From NCBI GenBank assembly GCA_035048485.1, contig CM068581.1, positions 6,585,430-6,649,429 on the forward strand: a DNA stretch of 64,000 nt, in the 5' to 3' direction. Within the stretch, counting starts at the first letter, position 1. Every line of letters starts with the position of its first letter. Of this stretch, positions 59,346 through 64,000 are shown piece by piece. The notes under the pieces are model-generated. The model did not search any database. It was given only the letters and a program-made list of their open reading frames with translations, and was not told the origin of the DNA. This DNA is from Pteria penguin. Taxonomy: Eukaryota; Mollusca; Bivalvia; Pterioida; Pteriidae. The position numbers were made by a program, and so were the translations under genes.

Positions 59346-61319
59346 TAATTGATACGTCAGACATCATCTGTATGTGTTTGAGGGACGGACAGGATGTGAG
59401 GGAGGGGTTGGAAGGGATGGAAGAGGGGGCGTAGCCGCTAGACGTGGCCCTATTGTATAATTAAAATACACCGATCCACTTTTCTGCATAGAATGTGATG
59501 ATTAGCGGACTTTTTATTGTTCCACTTTAAAAGACATCATAATCAGATGTCTGACTTGTCTAACCTTGCGTGACGTCATCACAGTCGTATTTTGCGCTAA
59601 AGGGCTTGGCATTCGACGAAAGTGGATCTGTGTAGTGTTGGTAGGGGAAAGGTTCCCCCGGCACCACCCGTTGACGTGACGTAGAACAAGATTCGAGCAT
59701 GACTAGTTGTAGACTACAGTTTAGAATAAAATGAGTAGATCTAGAAATAATTTGTAAATTTTGTGAACAATTTTGAATTACTCAGGCATTGTAACAGCTA
59801 TGATCCCTTATCAAACTTACATTACTGTCATACATTTATTATAATTTATGTTGAACTAACCTTATTTATTATTTTACACGCTAGACTATAAGAATAGACC
59901 CTCCCACTTTTACTTCGAGGCCGACGTTTTGTTTGACCAAATCATCACTGTTCCCGTAAGATGACGTAGACAATTCTACAATATGGGGGAAGCTTGGGCA
60001 CTTACCCCCCCCCCCCCCTTCCCACTTACAAAATAGGGGGTATATATAGATTTGTGGCCTTACTTTTGTAGAGCAATAGTATACATGTAAAAGTAAGAAT
60101 AGTTATGAATTTCCAACGAATAATAAAAACAGTATCACTGCATGTAAAATCTCCATGAAATATACCCCAAAATGGGGTGGAAAGGTGGGGGTTATTAGTA
60201 TTATCATTTTCCTTCTCGATTTTCAGTCGAAATTGTTGCAATTTTATTTATCTTTTTTTATTTTCTATTTATTCCTTTTTTAATTGATTTTACTTGTGAT
60301 TTGCAAGGTGTGTCCCTCCATCGGGCTCGGTTACGCCACTGGTATGTATGAACACGGCACATGCCAAGATGTATTACACAAAAAAAATTATTAAGGATTA
60401 AAAAAAAGCTTTATGTAAAATACGTTTTTATAAAAAAAATAAAGAAAAATAAATAAAAGTTTTTAGTTGGATTCGAACCATGGCAGGCATTGTTTTTGGA
60501 TTGGAAGAATTTCTTGTCACTTCTTGTGCAGTTATTGCATCAATCCATCCATTAACTTTATCTGTTATATTAAATAAAGACATCAAAGAATCTACTAGTT
60601 TACATTTATATAAGTATTCTGTTCTTGTTTGATCCTGTATACATATGTTTGTCATGAAACTGGTTGGAAATTTCAATGAATACTGTTTAAACCAAATCGA
60701 TGAAAGTGGTATCAACCTAAAAAGGTATCAAACTAAATGGTTTCAAACTGCCATTATTGTGACCTAGAGATTTAATATATCTTTCATTAGCGGTGGCTTT
60801 AGGTTGTCAAATGACATGGACTCTAGATAGTGGGAGGGGATGAATGTAGCGCATGCAACAAGGATAAACGTTCTGCAAAAAAGAAGAGCTGTGTACAAGT
60901 CAGAAATCCGCATACAAATTAAAGCAAACCTCTCGTAATATAAAGTGAGCATCGATAGAAAAAAAGGTATATTTCAAAAACTCAAATTACAAAATGAAAT
61001 TAGAATTCAGGGCGGTCGAAAGCATTGCAAAATGGGGAAGGGGGGTCCTACGGGCCTGAAATATGCCATCCCTGTTACTTTATATAATAGTGTTGGGTAG
61101 GAATCGTACATATGATTTAATGTTATAATCAGGACGCACGGCTTAACTTCTATATTCAGTTTGACGCCATCCATGTAAATGTGATAGTGGTCAGACGCAT
61201 ATTTAATTTACGGTAAAGGTGAATATGTGATGGTATCATTATTTACTACGTTTACCAGTCTTTGTGTCTCGTTATACATACAGTCAACATCTAATATACA
61301 GTCATGCTTACTTCCACAG
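59346..61319. other. Upstream intergenic DNA, no gene established
   Basis: 59390-59680 is more GC-rich. A 14-C run lies at 60005-60018. GGGCTCGGTTACGCCACTGG near 60321 looks like the end of a common animal repeat. 60450-60490 contains GGATTCGAACC, a B-box-like sequence on the minus strand, with no convincing tRNA fold. Confidence 0.4.
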
Positions 61320-61475
61320 AGAAGGCCACGGCAAATAAAAATCAACATTCGTGGTAATCGTATTGCCACGTGGACGGACGAGATTATCAATTTCTTCTAC
61401 ACTGGCACAATCAAAGGCTCGACCATAGATTATCATGACCAGAAGCCGATCACTTTACATGCACCAACAAACTGA
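61320..61475 (+). CDS. Possible 3'-terminal exon of an unrecognised plus-strand gene
   Basis: After a plausible acceptor (ACTTCCACAG) an open frame of 51 codons reads RRPRQIKINIRGNRIATWTD, then EIINFFYTGTIKG, and stops at 61473-61475. Its balanced composition stands out from the surrounding AT-rich DNA. I do not recognise the family and found no upstream exon with certainty. It could also be chance or a retroelement remnant. Confidence 0.3.
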   Translation, partial: RRPRQIKINIRGNRIATWTDEIINFFYTGTIKGSTIDYHDQKPITLHAPTN

Positions 61476-61514
61476 CTTTACTCCAAGTCCATAGTGAGCC
61501 TTACACTTCACTAA

Positions 61515-62260
61515 CAGGTAACTCCCTCTGATACCCGACAAGATTGCGAGTGTTGTTAGAGGGTCCAGCTTGATATCCGACAAGATTGCGAGAAAAAAGA
61601 GGAGTTACTGGCGAATGAAGAAAAGGAGTTACTGGCGAAGATTGCGAGTGTTGTCAGAGGGCCCAGCCCTCTAACAACATCTGCACGACAAGATTGCGAG
61701 TGTTGTTAGAGGGCCCAGCCTGATACCCGACAAGATTGCAGGTGTTGTTAGAGGGTCCAGCTTGATATCCGACAAGATTGCGAGAAAAAAGAGGAGTTAC
61801 TGGCGAATGAAGAAAAGGAGTTACTGGCGAAGATTGCGAGTGTTGTCAGAGGGCCCAGCCCTCTAACAACATCTGCACGACAAGATTGCGAGTGTTGTTA
61901 GAGGGCCCAGCCTGATACCCGACAAGATTGCAGGTGTTGTTAGAGGGCCCAGCCCTCTAACAACATCTGCACGACAAGATTGCGAGTGTTGTTAGAGGGT
62001 CCAGTCTGATACCCGACAAGATTGCGAGTGTTGTTAGAGGGTCCAGTCTGATACCCGACAAGATTGCAGGTGTTGTTAGAGGGTCCAGCCTGATACCCGA
62101 CAAGATTGCAGGTGTTGTTAGAGGGCCAAGTCTGATACCCGACAAGATTGTAGATGTTGATAGAGGGCCCAGTCTGATACCCGACTAGATTGCAGGTGTT
62201 GTTAGAGGGCCCAGTCTGATACCCGACTAGATTGCAGGTGTTGTTTGAAGGTCCAGCTTG
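61515..62260. repeat. 42-bp minisatellite with higher-order and inverted structure
   Basis: The units are GATACCCGACAAGATTGCGA, GTGTTGTTAGAGGG and TCCAGCCT. A ~190-bp block with GAGGAGTTACTGGCGAA occurs twice (about 61545-61735 and 61750-61935). Inverted joins such as TGTTGTCAGAGGGCCCAGCC followed by CTCTAACAACA make hairpins at about 61647, 61840 and 61935. Confidence 0.9.
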
Positions 62261-62439
62261 TTATTGTGGTTGCTTTGTACATTAGTTATTTCCGTTGCAA
62301 ATTAGGTAAAATAAGAGGGACGTCAACATATATGTAAAATAAATCAAGCGCGTTGTCTGATACATTGACTATGTTTTATGACGAGTTCATTGTAGTCTTG
62401 TGACCATTGTAGCGACTAATGTGGTGGTTAACATGGGAA

Positions 62440-62915
62440 TGACATTTCAATGTTGACTAGCTTGATTATCATTGGGACTCACGTTGTGTCCAGACTGGTT
62501 ATTATTATGGTGTCTAGTTTGCTTTTCATTGTGACTAGAATCATGACTGGCTTGATTACCATTGTGGCTGGTTTTTAGTTAATTAGTATTGTGACTTATA
62601 TGGTGCCTAGCTTGATTATTATGGTAACTAGCATTCTATTTTGGTGTCTAGCTTGATTATTATTGTGACTAACATTACATTATGGTGTCTAGCTTGATTA
62701 TTATTGTGACTAGCATTATATCATTGTGTCTAGCTTGATTATATTTGTGACTAGCATTCTATCATAGTGTCTAGCTCGATTATTGTTGTGACTAGCATTC
62801 TATCATGGTGTCTAGCTTGATTACTATTATGACTAGAATTCTATCATGGTGTCTAGCTTAATTATCATTGTAATTTACAGAGCAAGTAGCATAGTGCCTA
62901 GCTTGATTATCATTT
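62440..62915. repeat. 41-bp minisatellite
   Basis: About eleven diverged units of GGTGTCTAGCTTGATTATTA plus TTGTGACTAGCATTCTATCAT. Confidence 0.88.
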
Positions 62916-63030
62916 TTCTATTGACCCAAAATTCATCAACGTGCATTAATCATCCATGGGGTTTTTCTAACAATTTGTTCTCGTTTCGTTTGCCTTTGAG
63001 CATCCCCCTTTCCTTATGAAATTCTGCAAC

Positions 63031-63116
63031 CTGATTAAAACCATATCTTTATTCCGCTTCTCTTTATCCGCAATAGGACAAATAGAGAAGCGGAATAAAG
63101 ATATGGTTTTAATCAG
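63031..63116. mobile_element. Foldback element, 33-bp perfect arms, 20-bp loop
   Basis: The arms at 63031-63063 and 63084-63116 are exact reverse complements (CTGATTAAAACCATATC ...). GAAATTCTG lies on both sides at 63018-63026 and 63121-63129, a possible 9-bp target duplication a few bases outside the arms. Confidence 0.75.
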
Positions 63117-63176
63117 ATTGGAAATTCTGGAACCGTGTATCTGCGAATGTAAATAAAGTGTGACTGTGGTACTCAT

Positions 63177-64000
63177 AAAAATGTACCACAGTGGTCATTC
63201 ATGGACTTCTGAAAATTTTTTAAAGAGTGGGTGTCCAAAAAGAGCGAAGTAGCCCCCGTTTGATTAGCCAAGTACGCTTTGATTGGCACGATAGCCCATA
63301 ACAGCATAAAATTGCTATCACACATAGCTATGCATATCCAGACTTCGAATGATTACACTACTGTAACATACTATAACCTTTGCGTGTCCTTTTATTCCTG
63401 TTAATATGGACTCGAGACATTTTAAATTGAGAAGAAATTAGAGAATCTAGAAGTAGCGATCATCAGCCTTGATAAGATGGGGATTTCACTATTACAAAAT
63501 CTAGATTGAATTCTGAATAAGACCAGTGTTATCGGGAGGTTCCCGTATACAACACTTGGGTGGTTTAATGTTTTCATGAAAAGAAAGGTTCATAAAATCA
63601 CTTTAATATAATTGAAAAGATAACATCCATAAACGGATGGGTGGTCGAGTACATTTGAAACGTTTAAGGCCTATTATAGACTAATGACTTTTAGATTTCT
63701 CAAGATCTGAATTTAATATTAAGGACAATATAACTATCTGTCGTGAATGACTCAATTTTGATGTAAACTGTTGACAAATTAAAAGGAATCAGCATGAAGC
63801 GCTAAAGCATTGCATTGAATGTTACGCGAGTCGGCATGGATTAAGGTTGTATATAGGAATGAAACACGAGAGGAAAGCCAGAGAAGGAGGCTGTTACGCC
63901 ACCATGAATCCTGTATATATGATGCCCTGACATGTGACAGAAGAAGGACAAAAAGCTGCCAAAATATAATTACAGCATTCACAGAATTAACATAAGTACT
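63177..64000. other. Right end of the window, nothing recognised
   Basis: Unique-looking DNA. AATGTACCACAGTGG at 63180 also occurs at 57291, suggesting an old dispersed repeat. No gene is seen. Confidence 0.45.

Overview
The window is animal nuclear DNA: AT-rich, intron-rich, with very low coding density. It contains one complete protein-coding gene, exportin-4 (XPO4), on the minus strand from the ATG at 58980 to the stop at 2675. I assembled it as 25 coding exons. All 24 introns are GT-AG, every splice phase agrees, and the product is 1137 residues that align end to end with vertebrate exportin-4 (about 1150 residues). The tRNA-headed SINEs with a CAAT tail, the retroelement remnant and the dispersed repeat families are of the kind common in bivalve molluscs. 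A marine mollusc is therefore the likely source, but this is inference from repeat style.

Layout, left to right. 1-2674 is the XPO4 3' UTR and downstream DNA with old repeats. 2675-58980 is XPO4, transcribed right to left. 58981-64000 is upstream or intergenic DNA: a SINE interrupted by a hairpin element, two minisatellites, a foldback element, and a possible terminal exon of an unrecognised plus-strand gene (61320-61475).

The introns make up most of the window and are unusually rich in tandem repeats, roughly a third of the window by eye. Three are large: about 121 copies of a 50-bp unit (4682-10739, intron 24), about 48 copies of a 57-bp unit (21170-23900, intron 16), and about 122 copies of a 50-bp unit (48168-54303, intron 3). 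More than fifteen smaller arrays occupy other introns. Mobile DNA includes SINE copies, a decayed reverse-transcriptase element tail, a perfect 104-bp palindrome flanked by ATAC, and a repeat family rich in AGGTCA half-sites.

The main discovery is that several minisatellites are amplified copies of exon-intron junctions of XPO4 itself. The 50-bp unit of intron 3 is the last 50 nt of exon 3, and each unit restarts at the 5' splice site, so about 120 near-identical copies of exon end plus donor follow the real donor. Smaller cases of the same kind occur at the donors of exons 10, 12 and 20 and at the acceptor of exon 15. The gene nevertheless keeps an intact frame, so splicing must choose the right site among many copies. 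I have not seen this pattern described, but I could not search for it.
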